From assembly GCF_016907455.1 (NCBI RefSeq), contig NZ_JAFBCB010000001.1, forward strand, positions 3,100,001 through 3,164,000: a DNA stretch of 64,000 bases, given 5' to 3'. A program made the translations under genes and the position numbers. The stretch's first letter is position 1, and each line of letters starts with the position of its first letter. The notes beneath the pieces were generated by a model, which was not told the origin of the DNA, made no database searches, and saw only the letters and a program-made list of their open reading frames with translations. Source of the DNA: Brachybacterium muris. Its GTDB lineage: Bacteria > Actinomycetota > Actinomycetes > Actinomycetales > Dermabacteraceae. Below are positions 8,947-16,833 of the stretch, in pieces.

Positions 8947-9177
8947 ATGAGTTCACCCATTCCGGGATACCTCGTATGCGGCATCGGCCTGGTGCTGCTC
9001 GCGATCGCTTTCGTCTGGGGAGTGGTGATCGGCTACTACCCGAAGGACCTGCCGATGCTCGCCGTCACCGGGCTCGGTGGTGCCGGCCTGGCCCTGCTCG
9101 GGCAGCGGATGTTTCAGGCGGCGCAGCGCCAGGCAGCCGAGCGGGAGATCGCCGGCCGCGAGGTGGAGGAGCGCTGA
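8947..9177 (+). CDS. Small protein with two membrane helices
   Basis: The 76-residue product has two hydrophobic helices (YLVCGIGLVLLAIAFVWGVVIGYY and MLAVTGLGGAGLALLG) and an amphipathic, charged C-terminal helix (QAAQRQAAEREIAGREVEER). It ends one base before the start of the next gene, so the two are probably translated together. A weak GAGGG stands before the ATG. I recognise no family. The arrangement of two helices with a cytoplasmic charged tail would suit a membrane anchor for a partner. Confidence 0.65.
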   Translation: MSSPIPGYLVCGIGLVLLAIAFVWGVVIGYYPKDLPMLAVTGLGGAGLALLGQRMFQAAQRQAAEREIAGREVEER

Positions 9178-9178
9178 C

Positions 9179-9673
9179 ATGGCAGGGATCGACGACAAGA
9201 TCGCGGCACTGGCCTTCACCGTCACCACCTCCCGTACCCACGAGCGGATCGCCGAGCTCGTCGGTGACGCGGCACAGATCGCTCGCTCGACCGGCCCGAA
9301 GGTCTCGGTGTCCGAGAACTCAGAGGGCGGGTTCGACGGAGTCATCAAGAACTTCGCCGGAGTCACTCTCGCCGAGTTCACCGTGCGGGTCGAGACGGGC
9401 GGAGACGGGAGCAACGTCGTGATGTTCCAGGTCGACGACGTCTTCCGCACGCGGGAGATGTTGTTCTACGTCATCCCGATCTCGCCGTGGGGCGCCCCGG
9501 GGTACAAGACGCTCAGAGCGTTCAGCGAGTACCTGCGGGAGAAGGTGCAGGGCGACACCGTACGGATCTGCGGAGTCTCACGTCCGCACGCATGTCTCGC
9601 GACCGGCGAAGGTACAGGGAATGCGGGCGTCTCCGGACGGAGCGACGTCGGGCGCTGTGCTGGCGCATTGTGA
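9179..9673 (+). CDS. Conserved actinobacterial hypothetical protein
   Basis: The 164-residue product starts one base after the stop of the two-helix protein. Its first 125 residues (DDKIAALAFTVTTSRTHERIAELVGDAA...VISPWGAPGYKTLRAFSEYLR) resemble a soluble alpha-beta protein common in actinobacteria, with no assigned role. The last 40 residues after EKVQGDTVRI are Gly/Arg/Ala-rich and do not look conserved, so the natural C-terminus may have been replaced when the neighbouring DNA changed. It probably forms a two-gene operon with the preceding gene. Confidence 0.6.
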   Translation: MAGIDDKIAALAFTVTTSRTHERIAELVGDAAQIARSTGPKVSVSENSEGGFDGVIKNFAGVTLAEFTVRVETGGDGSNVVMFQVDDVFRTREMLFYVIPISPWGAPGYKTLRAFSEYLREKVQGDTVRICGVSRPHACLATGEGTGNAGVSGRSDVGRCAGAL

Positions 9674-9699
9674 TCAGGTAAGACTCGGGAGGACCAGCA

Positions 9700-10191
9700 G
9701 TGACGCTGAACAGGGACCAGAACGGCACCGAAGGCATGGTGCTGCGTCCGCGGAATCGCTCCCGCCTCGCAGCGAACGTGCTGGCACCTTCCACCACCCA
9801 CAGCACTGGAGCATCGCCCAGTCCACTCCAGCTCCAGGCTCGCCGCAGACCTCGTGCCGCAAACCTGCTCGACAATGTTCGGACTATCGACGCCTCACCT
9901 ACGCCCCAGGCACAGGCCGCAGTGCGCGAATGGCTTCAAGAATGGTACGAGACACGTGGAGGTGGCCAGCTCATCGGGCTCTTCGGTCACTGCTACCTCG
10001 GAGCACCGTACGTCGATCACGCCATCGGATTCGACGGGGTGATCCTCGAGCATTACCAGGCTCAGCAGGAGGTGCCCGGCATATACACCGCGGCCAGGCC
10101 CCTCGCGGTCTCCGAGGCGTACGCCTACATCGAGATCTACGCGGACGGGCACGTAGTCCCGATCCGTCCAGACGGATCACCCGTCATCTGA
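9700..10191 (+). CDS. Hypothetical protein, 163 residues
   Basis: The GTG start has GGAGG seven bases upstream. The first 60 residues are basic and Ser/Pro-rich, probably unstructured. The second half (AVREWLQEWYETRGGGQLIGLFGHCYLGAPYVDHAIG...YAYIEIYADGHVVPI) looks like a small alpha/beta domain with conserved-looking aromatic and His residues, but I do not recognise it. A strong hairpin follows immediately. Base composition is close to that of its neighbours. Confidence 0.55.
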   Translation: MTLNRDQNGTEGMVLRPRNRSRLAANVLAPSTTHSTGASPSPLQLQARRRPRAANLLDNVRTIDASPTPQAQAAVREWLQEWYETRGGGQLIGLFGHCYLGAPYVDHAIGFDGVILEHYQAQQEVPGIYTAARPLAVSEAYAYIEIYADGHVVPIRPDGSPVI

Positions 10192-10198
10192 TGTCAGA

Positions 10199-10233
10199 GG
10201 CGACACGGGCTCGCTCTGGGAGCCCGTGTCGCC
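10199..10233 (+). terminator. 14-bp perfect hairpin between two small genes
   Basis: GGCGACACGGGCTC (10199-10212) pairs perfectly with GAGCCCGTGTCGCC (10220-10233) over a seven-base loop. There is no T tract, as is common for actinobacterial terminators. The RBS of the next gene (AGGAGAGG, 10241-10248) follows at once, so the hairpin could also be a leader element. Confidence 0.55.
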
Positions 10234-10257
10234 GTCCCACAGGAGAGGAAACCGCCC

Positions 10258-10464
10258 ATGTCTGACGTACGTATCGACCTCAGCGGAGTAGAACGAGCCA
10301 TCACTGAAATGGGCACGATTCTTGAGAGGGATATCCAGCAGGTGTCTGTCGAGGTGGGTGAAGTCCGTGCTGACGTCGCCACCACTTCGCAAGAGCTCAA
10401 GGATCTGCGCCAGCGGTTCGAGGAGTACGCCCAGCAGTCCGAGCGCCTCGCTGAGTATTCGTAG
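10258..10464 (+). CDS. Small coiled-coil protein cut short by IS21 copy 1
   Basis: AGGAGAGG precedes the ATG. The 68-residue product is a continuous charged heptad pattern (VERAITEMGTILERDIQQ...ELKDLRQRFEEYAQQ), so it should form a coiled coil. The insertion begins at 10452, and the last codons and the TAG stop come from the IS end (GAGTATTCGTAG). The native C-terminus is therefore lost. It may have been a regulator or structural partner of the genes upstream; nothing more can be said. Confidence 0.6.
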   Translation: MSDVRIDLSGVERAITEMGTILERDIQQVSVEVGEVRADVATTSQELKDLRQRFEEYAQQSERLAEYS

Positions 10465-10564
10465 TCGTGGGAGCCACCGAATCTTGCTCTTGGGGACCGC
10501 CGATCGTGCCGACGGGGGCCAGTAGCCGCCGCGGTGGGGACCACTGGCTCCCGCCGGCATCGGG

Positions 10565-11311
10565 TCACTGGGGCAGTGCGGTGTGTTCTCGCATGTTCCT
10601 GTCGCCGGTGTCGATCCAGATTGTGTTGTGCACGATGCGGTCCATGATCGCATCGGCGTGGACTGCTCCACCGAGCCGGGCGTGCCAGTCCTTCTTCGGG
10701 TACTGGGTGCAGAACACGGTCGAGCCGGTGTCATAGCGGCGCTCGAGCAGTTCCAGCAGCATCGAACGCATTCCCTCGTCAGGATGGTCCAGCAGCCACT
10801 CGTCGATCACCAGCAGCGAGAACGTGGAGTACTTCCGCAGGAACTTCGTCTGGCCCTGCGGCTTGTCCTTTGCCAGGGCCCAGGCCTCTTCGAGGTCGGG
10901 CATTCGGATGTAGTGGGCTCGGAGCCGGTGCTGGCAGGCCTGCTTCGCCAGCGCGCAGCCGAGGTAGGACTTCCCTGAGCCGGTGAAGCCCTGGAAGACC
11001 ACGTTCTGTTGCCGCTGGATGAAGGAGCAGGTTGCCAGTTGCGCGATCACGTTCCGGTTCAGTCCCCGTTCCTCGACCAGATCCAGCCGCCGCAGGTCCG
11101 CTCCGGGATAACGCAGCCCCGCCCGGCGGATCAGACCCTCGACCTTTCCATGATTGAAGATGGAATGCGCCTCGTCCACGATCAGCTGGAGCCGTTCCTG
11201 GAACGACATCCCCAGCACGTGAGCCTCATCCTGGGCATCGATCGCGTCCAGCAGCGCGGTCGCGCCCATCTCGCGCAGCTTCCGCTTCGTGTCGTTATCG
11301 ATCACGCTCAC
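10565..11311 (-). CDS. istB: IS21 transposition helper ATPase IstB, copy 1
   Basis: The 248-residue AAA+ ATPase assists the IstA transposase in target choice and strand transfer. It shows Walker A GFTGSGKSY and Walker B LLVIDEW. The GTG start at 11311 overlaps the istA stop (GTGA), the usual IS21 coupling. Its sequence is identical to the intact copy at 34821-35567. Confidence 0.92.
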   Translation of the reverse strand: MSVIDNDTKRKLREMGATALLDAIDAQDEAHVLGMSFQERLQLIVDEAHSIFNHGKVEGLIRRAGLRYPGADLRRLDLVEERGLNRNVIAQLATCSFIQRQQNVVFQGFTGSGKSYLGCALAKQACQHRLRAHYIRMPDLEEAWALAKDKPQGQTKFLRKYSTFSLLVIDEWLLDHPDEGMRSMLLELLERRYDTGSTVFCTQYPKKDWHARLGGAVHADAIMDRIVHNTIWIDTGDRNMREHTALPQ

Positions 11312-12870
11312 CGGACACCTCCGGCGTAGTAGTCGGCGCCACGGACGTATCCGCCGTCTTCCGCGGGTTCCTCGCGGGGTGGACGCAGGGCGGCGACCTT
11401 GTCCTGCCCGGTGGCCAAGATCGGGTGCAGATGCGCATAGCGCGGTGAACGGACCCGTCCCGTCAGCGCGAGTGCGCAGGCCGCCTCGACCCGATCTACG
11501 GAGAAGCGGCGAGAGAGCCGTAGCACCGCCAACGCGGGATCCAGGCCCTGTTCCACGATCGGCACGGACTCGAAGATCCGCTGGATCACGATCACCGTGG
11601 CCGGCCCGACCCGATCTGCCCACGCCCGCACCCTCTGCGCGTCCCAGGCCTGGAAACGCTCGCCCGCAGGTAGGTCCGCGTCGTTGGTGCGGTACTCATT
11701 GCTCGCGGTCTCCGGGAGCAGCAGGTGACTGGTCAGTCGCTGGCTGCCCTGATAGATCTCCAGCGTCCGGGCCGTGATGCGCAGATCGACCTTCGCGCCG
11801 ATGTGCGCGAACGGCGCGGAGTAGAAGTTCCGCGCGAACGTGACGTGCCCGTTCCTGCCCACTCGTCGTCCGTAGTGCCATGTCGAGATCTCGTAGGGCA
11901 CCGCCGGCAGCGGCGTCAGCAGCGGCCGCTCCTCCGCGTCGAACACGCTGGCGCGGGATCCGGGCCGCTTCTGGAACGGCTCCGCGTTATAGGCCTCCAT
12001 CCGCTGCCCGATGGCGGCTGCAAGTTCGGGCAGGGACGTGAATCGCTGATCCCGCAGCCCGGCGATGACCCAGGTCGCGACGTGCGCGACGGTGTTCTCC
12101 ACGCTCGCCTTGTCTTTCGGTTTCCGCACCCTCCCCGGGAGCACCGCCGCCGAGTAATGCGCTGCCATCTCGCGATACGCATCGTTCAGGACGATCTCGC
12201 CCTCGCGGGGGTGCTTCACCACACCGGTCTTGAGGTTGTCCGGAACGATCCTCGGGACCGTCCCGCCCAGCGCCTCGAACATCGCTACGTGCGCTCGCAG
12301 CCAGGACTCCTGGCGCATATCCAGCGCCGGGAAGCAGAACGCGTAACGAGAAAAAGGCAGGCAGGCAACGAACAAGAACACCTTCGAGACCTCGCCGGTG
12401 ACCGGATCGGCCAGCTCCATCGTGGGGCCGGACCAGTCGACCTCCACGCTCTGGCCGGCCTTGTGACCGACTCTCGAAGCGGCACCGGTGACCATGACGT
12501 GGTGCTGGTAGGTGCGGCAAAACCGGTCATACCCCATCGCCGGATCCCCAGCCGCCGTGGTCGCGTCGAAGTACTCGCCGTGCAACAGCTTCAGCGTCAC
12601 GCCGACCCTGGCCATCTCTCGATGGACCTGTTCCCAGTCCGGCTGTGCGAACACGCTCTCGTGCTCGCCCCGGCCCGGGAACAACCGGGCATACACCTGC
12701 TCATCGGCGACGTCCGCGATATCGCCCCACCCGATCCCTGCAGCGTCAGCGGCCTCGAACACCGCCCTCACGGACTTGCGGGACATGCCCTGCGAGGACG
12801 AAATCGCTCGCCCCGACAGACCTTCTGCGCGCAGCTGGAGCACCAGCTTCGCCCTGATCTTCCGTACCAT
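11308..12870 (-). CDS. istA: IS21 transposase IstA, copy 1
   Basis: The 520-residue DDE transposase begins with an N-terminal HTH (LRAEGLSGRAISSSQGMSRKSV). Its rve-type catalytic core has EVDWSG, PDNLKTGV and KASVENTV supplying the D, D and E. The C-terminal beta part is normal. The protein is identical to the other two copies in the window, which indicates very recent spread. The RBS (GGAAGGAG) lies inside a perfect hairpin. Confidence 0.93.
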   Translation of the reverse strand: MVRKIRAKLVLQLRAEGLSGRAISSSQGMSRKSVRAVFEAADAAGIGWGDIADVADEQVYARLFPGRGEHESVFAQPDWEQVHREMARVGVTLKLLHGEYFDATTAAGDPAMGYDRFCRTYQHHVMVTGAASRVGHKAGQSVEVDWSGPTMELADPVTGEVSKVFLFVACLPFSRYAFCFPALDMRQESWLRAHVAMFEALGGTVPRIVPDNLKTGVVKHPREGEIVLNDAYREMAAHYSAAVLPGRVRKPKDKASVENTVAHVATWVIAGLRDQRFTSLPELAAAIGQRMEAYNAEPFQKRPGSRASVFDAEERPLLTPLPAVPYEISTWHYGRRVGRNGHVTFARNFYSAPFAHIGAKVDLRITARTLEIYQGSQRLTSHLLLPETASNEYRTNDADLPAGERFQAWDAQRVRAWADRVGPATVIVIQRIFESVPIVEQGLDPALAVLRLSRRFSVDRVEAACALALTGRVRSPRYAHLHPILATGQDKVAALRPPREEPAEDGGYVRGADYYAGGVR

Positions 12871-12878
12871 TCCAGATT

Positions 12879-12919
12879 GCTCCTTCCGCCGCGTGCCCTA
12901 TACACACGGCGGAAGGAGC
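12879..12919 (-). promoter_or_regulatory. Hairpin hiding the istA ribosome-binding site, copy 1
   Basis: On the istA strand GCTCCTTCCGCCG pairs perfectly with CGGCGGAAGGAGC. The second arm contains the RBS nine bases before the ATG. A transcript entering from outside would fold and hide the RBS, whereas one starting inside the hairpin would not. Confidence 0.6.
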
Positions 12920-13121
12920 GTAGACAGAGCGGCCCCAACGACACCACTGGTGGTCCCGAACGACGCCACCGCTACGGCAGCGACGTGGCACCCGAACCCT
13001 CGATCAGCGGACCCCAGCGAGGCGAATATTCAATCGAGAGGCTGCGGCGCCGATGACCCTGGGTTCCCGCGCGGTCCCGAACACCCTCGGACACCTTCTG
13101 CTGCTCTCCAGGAGGGCATTC

Positions 13122-13132
13122 CTGGCTACGTT
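13122..13132 (+). promoter_or_regulatory. Putative promoter element CTGGCTACGTT
   Basis: Second occurrence of the 11-mer seen at 8870, 72 bases before the LRV gene start at 13204. TACGTT fits a TAnnnT -10 box. No good -35 is visible. Confidence 0.4.
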
Positions 13133-13203
13133 CCCTTATGGGGAGGCGCGCTCGCGCCGCACCGCGGACGGCCCGGTCCGCCTCGTCACGTCTGGAGGCT
13201 GCG

Positions 13204-14355
13204 ATGAACGACACCTGGAACGCCCTTCGCCGGGAGGCGGAGGACCCTCTGACTTCCGCACGCCGCCTCGCCGAGCTCGCACAGCAGGATCCGAGCCTGT
13301 GGGAGCTGATCCTCCGCAATCCGCAGTGCGACCCGGCCTACCGTGAGTGGATCCTCGCCCAGCGCCCGAACCTCGCGGCGCCGTCGGACCGTGACGAATC
13401 GCCCCCGGTCGGCACCCCAGCCCCTGCACCGGTCAAATTTCCTGATCCGGCCCCACCCGCCGCCTCGATGTCGAAGAAGGCCCCCCGCGCCACCCTCGCG
13501 GGGCGACAGGCTCGTGGGGGTCGAAGGCATCGCAACCTGCTGATCGTGGCCGCGGCGCTCGGAGTTCTGACCCTCCTGACTCCAGCCAGCGCCGTCGGCG
13601 TGATCTGGTTGCTCAGCGACCGGAACCCGGACCCAGTCTCGGCGGTCGCCGAAGAGGGACAGGAGCGCCCGCGGCGCGAGGAGCTCACAGAGGAGCCGTC
13701 GGAGTTCGCCAGCGGCGAGGCATCCGATGAGTCGGCGGCAGAAGATGGCGCCTCCGCGGGCTCAGCAGTCGAGGAGGATACTCCCGCGAACCCACCGTCC
13801 GATGGTGAGAACGCGGTCCCTGGGATCGAAGAGATGGCGGACGAAGACCCAGCTGCGCAGGACGGTTCCTCGACAGTCGACGGCACCACACACGAGGACC
13901 CTGGGACGGCGACTGCCGGTGGCACTTCAGAGGGCGCCGCAGATGCTCCACCGCAGGCATCAGGCGCAGACGACGATGAGGACAACATCATGATCGTCAG
14001 CCTCCCGGGCGGTGACGGCAGCTACGTGCTCATCTCCTCACCGTCATTGAACATCTCCTGTGAGCTCGGGGGCATCACGGCCGGCTGCTCCATCGCCGAC
14101 CGTCCGAAGGACTCCGAGTGTGGGGAGAACACGCGCGTCGCCTCATATCTGATCTACGACGGCACATACCCCATGCGGATGTGCGAGGCAGAGTACTTGG
14201 GCGTCCCGGGCGACCGGGTGATCACCCTCGAGTATGGTCAGACGATCATGGTCGAGGACCATATCTGCACCTCTGAGTCCACCGGGATGACCTGCTGGAG
14301 CAATCATTCCGGGCATGGCATGACACTCAGCAGGAAGGGCGCGGTGCTCTTCTGA
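13204..14355 (+). CDS. Membrane protein with N-terminal LRV domain and Cys-rich exported domain
   Basis: 383 residues; GGAGG six bases before the ATG fixes the start. Residues 1-55 resemble the variant leucine-rich repeat (LRV) domain of actinobacterial proteins (SARRLAELAQQDPSLWELILRNP...YREWILAQ). A Pro/basic linker and one membrane helix near 115-135 (LIVAAALGVLTLLTPASAVGVIWLL) follow, then a 130-residue acidic Ser/Glu/Asp-rich stalk. The C-terminal exported domain has six Cys (ISCEL, AGCS, SECG, RMCE, HICT, MTCW) and ends with the GHGMTLSRKG block, seen in the extracellular parts of some actinobacterial membrane proteins. The topology is cytoplasmic N, extracellular C. It converges with the next gene, which has the same N-terminal domain. 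Role unknown; signal transfer or wall sensing is a guess. Confidence 0.7.
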   Translation: MNDTWNALRREAEDPLTSARRLAELAQQDPSLWELILRNPQCDPAYREWILAQRPNLAAPSDRDESPPVGTPAPAPVKFPDPAPPAASMSKKAPRATLAGRQARGGRRHRNLLIVAAALGVLTLLTPASAVGVIWLLSDRNPDPVSAVAEEGQERPRREELTEEPSEFASGEASDESAAEDGASAGSAVEEDTPANPPSDGENAVPGIEEMADEDPAAQDGSSTVDGTTHEDPGTATAGGTSEGAADAPPQASGADDDEDNIMIVSLPGGDGSYVLISSPSLNISCELGGITAGCSIADRPKDSECGENTRVASYLIYDGTYPMRMCEAEYLGVPGDRVITLEYGQTIMVEDHICTSESTGMTCWSNHSGHGMTLSRKGAVLF

Positions 14356-14386
14356 TCTCTCGGGACGAGATCTTCCCGGACGGCGA

Positions 14387-16567
14387 TCATCGGTACCTTG
14401 TCGACTCCTCGAAGGTGCCGTTCTGGTCGAGGCGCTTCGCGTAGCAGGAGGAGGGGTCGAAACCTTCGTCCGCGCACCATTGGAGCGTCTCCTCGGCCGT
14501 CTCGAACGGGATGCCGGCGATCACCACCCAGTACGGACCACCCGGCGCGAAGACAGGCCAATCGTCGCTGTGGAGCAGCTTGGCGCTCGGGTACTGGGCG
14601 CGCTGGCGCACCAGCTCTTCCAGGAACGCCTGCTCGTCGGCAGCGGAGCCGGCCTTCCCCGACGCGAGCTGAGGGGTCCAGTAGCCCGTCAGATCCACGT
14701 CGACCAGGGGGCGATCCCGGTCGACCTCCTGCTGCAGCAGCTCGGCTGGGGAGAGGTCGCCCCCGAGAGAGTGCGCTGGAGGCACTGCGGTGATGACCCG
14801 GCCTTGGCTCTCGCCCTCCACGAGGGGCACCGGCTCGGTCGGCTGGCGTCCAGGGTCATGCTTGACGGTGAACGTCCCCACATTCATCCCAGTCACGTCC
14901 TGGAAGTGCTGCCCCGGCCCGAAGATCAAGGTGACCTCTGCGCCGTCCGGCGGGATGACCAGCGGTGTGGACAAGTCGAAGAGCCCTTGGGCGATGGTCA
15001 CCGGCAGCCCGTTGCCCGCACTCGTCAACGATGGCCCCACGATCGTGATGTGGTGCTCCGGCCCGGCCAGGACGTCGCCGGCGGAGCAGGCGGGGGCCAT
15101 CGCCACGTGGAGGCGCAGGCTGTGATCCGCGTAGTCCCCGGAGCGGACTGTGAACGTCGGGGCGGTCTCGCACTGCGTGATGTGCGATGGATCCGAGGCA
15201 GAGGGCAGAGCGGGTGAATCGTCTGGCTCCTCGGACGTGCCGGACGGGTCAGGTGCGCGGATCGCAGAGGACGGTGTGCTCGTGCCGTCTCCGGATGGTC
15301 CGTGCTCATCCTCCCCCTCGAGATTGCCGAGCAGGTCTCTGATGAGAGCTGCTCGTGGGCCAGCCAGACCGTCGGTGGTGCCGTGGAACGGGATCTCAAG
15401 AATCACGAGCGATCCCTCCTGGCGGACTGTCGGCTCGAGGTCAAGCCTGAGCCGGTCTCCTGTCCGACGGACCTGCGAGGGTGCCGTTTCGGCGACATCA
15501 AGCGCCCGGCTCTCGGAGCGGACGTCCGCCACGAGGGTCACATGGGGCCGATCGTCCTTCACTCCCACGGCATAGCCGCTGGTGAAGGCCGAAGAATCGC
15601 CCCAACGCGAGATCCCGATCGCATAGCCGCCGGTGTCATCGAGGAACCGCAGCACCCGCAGAGCCTCGTCATCGTCCGCGAGGGTCCCCTCATGATGGGA
15701 CTCAGAGAAGCTCATCCCGTCCTCCAGATCCCAGGAGGAGCGGTGGAAGACCCCTCCTTCACGCAGTGAGAGGACTCCAGGATCGGCGACGCCCTCAAGG
15801 CCCGGATACAGTTCCCCACTGCCAGCATCAGAGAACCCCTCTTCCAGCAGTTCCCCGGGGATGTCTCCTGCCCACACCCCGAGCTCACGTTCCTCGCAGC
15901 TCACGGGATCGCAGACGCGGCGCAAGAGCGTCGCGTGAGCATCAGCATGCAACGGGATCGATCCATAGCTCTCGATCCACCACTCGCTCATCCGACCGGC
16001 ACCGAGGTCTACCAGCTGGCTCGGCCCTTCCCCTGCCTGCGCGACCCAGCGAGAGACTTCCGCGCGGTCTCCTGCCTGCGGCAGATCAGAGCCCATCGCC
16101 TCAGCGACCCGATCCGGGTAGGAGATGTCGAGTGCGAAGTTCTGCGAGTCCTCTGGCAGACCGACCAGCGCGAGCAAGTCTTCGAGGCGCCGGTCCGAGA
16201 AGGGATTCACGATCACGAGGGCCATCACGACCGCGGCGATGGCGATGATCGACGTGGTGCTCACGGCGATCAGCGGCACGCGACCCCTGCTCCGAGGGCG
16301 CGAACGGTGCCGGTCCTCGACCGGAGCCGCAGAGCCCTGCGGCGCTGACGACGGCGCCGCAGATGCGAAATTCTCCGACGGCTCACCACCGTTGTGCGCC
16401 GCACGAGCCATCTCGATCCATGCGATGAGATCGGGATAGGCACTCGGATGGACAGCGATCTGATCCCAGAGCTCGGGGAAGCCCGCAGCGATCTGGGCGA
16501 GGTCGCTTGGCGCAGTATCAGGCGCGGCGACGAGCTCCGCCGCCGTGCGCGGATCGATCTCAGGCAT
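14387..16567 (-). CDS. Large LRV-domain membrane protein with exported C-terminal region
   Basis: 726 residues; GAGGAG five bases before ATG 16567. The N-terminus is again an LRV domain (TAAELVAAPDTAPSDLAQIAAGFPELW...YPDLIAWI). A Ser/Arg-rich linker and one membrane helix near 125-145 (VSTTSIIAIAAVVMALVIV) follow, then a long extracellular region: a first domain to about residue 390, an acidic Ser/Pro stalk, then a second domain with Cys and Gly (ITQCETAPTFTV, LIFGPGQHF). The last 60 residues contain WPVFAPGGPYWVVIAGIPF and paired Cys (WCADEGFDPSSCYAKRL), as in SPOR-like or peptidoglycan-binding tails. Convergent with the LRV gene on the plus strand, 31 bases apart. Function unknown. Confidence 0.7.
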   Translation of the reverse strand: MPEIDPRTAAELVAAPDTAPSDLAQIAAGFPELWDQIAVHPSAYPDLIAWIEMARAAHNGGEPSENFASAAPSSAPQGSAAPVEDRHRSRPRSRGRVPLIAVSTTSIIAIAAVVMALVIVNPFSDRRLEDLLALVGLPEDSQNFALDISYPDRVAEAMGSDLPQAGDRAEVSRWVAQAGEGPSQLVDLGAGRMSEWWIESYGSIPLHADAHATLLRRVCDPVSCEERELGVWAGDIPGELLEEGFSDAGSGELYPGLEGVADPGVLSLREGGVFHRSSWDLEDGMSFSESHHEGTLADDDEALRVLRFLDDTGGYAIGISRWGDSSAFTSGYAVGVKDDRPHVTLVADVRSESRALDVAETAPSQVRRTGDRLRLDLEPTVRQEGSLVILEIPFHGTTDGLAGPRAALIRDLLGNLEGEDEHGPSGDGTSTPSSAIRAPDPSGTSEEPDDSPALPSASDPSHITQCETAPTFTVRSGDYADHSLRLHVAMAPACSAGDVLAGPEHHITIVGPSLTSAGNGLPVTIAQGLFDLSTPLVIPPDGAEVTLIFGPGQHFQDVTGMNVGTFTVKHDPGRQPTEPVPLVEGESQGRVITAVPPAHSLGGDLSPAELLQQEVDRDRPLVDVDLTGYWTPQLASGKAGSAADEQAFLEELVRQRAQYPSAKLLHSDDWPVFAPGGPYWVVIAGIPFETAEETLQWCADEGFDPSSCYAKRLDQNGTFEESTRYR

Positions 16568-16796
16568 GTGCGCTCCTCGATAAGGGTCAGCTCCTGGGAG
16601 CCACGCTAGAACCCCACTGGCAGGCATAGGGATGGAACACCGAACTCGTACGACCTCGTACAGGACTCAACGCGAGGATGGACTGTTGAACACGGCGAGC
16701 TCTGCGTGAGCGGCCGGCCCCTTCGTCGTCGCTGCCGCAGTCCTCTCCCATGGTTCGCCCTTCACACGCACCCTGGTACGGGTGGCGCCACACTGA

Positions 16797-16826
16797 TTGC
16801 ACCGCGCCGTTACCGGTTCGTTATCG
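16797..16826 (+). promoter_or_regulatory. Putative promoter of the acyltransferase-kinase chimera
   Basis: TTGCAC (16797-16802), an 18-base spacer and TTATCG (16821-16826). The GTG start at 16834 lies only seven bases after the -10 box and no RBS is present, which would give a leaderless message. Confidence 0.35.
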
Positions 16827-16833
16827 TGCAGGC

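Larger units (their letters stand above)
10452..13032 (-). mobile_element. IS21-family insertion sequence, copy 1 (2581 bp)
   Basis: The ends are TGAGTATTCG at 10452 and CGAATATTCA at 13032, the same termini and length as the copy at 33100-35680. istA and istB are intact and read on the minus strand. The flanks (CCTCGC before, ATCGAG after) show no target duplication, unlike copies 2 and 3, so this copy has been through a rearrangement or adjacent deletion. Its left end truncates the coiled-coil gene. Confidence 0.92.

Noticed and set aside
11725-13056. Plus-strand frames opposite istA, recurring in all three IS21 copies
   Set aside because: They repeat only because the IS repeats; composition is Arg/His/Pro-rich and without domain signals.
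13204-14355. LRV membrane protein as a Ser/Thr protein kinase
   Set aside because: Only the exported end resembles that of some kinases; there is no kinase domain or catalytic motif.
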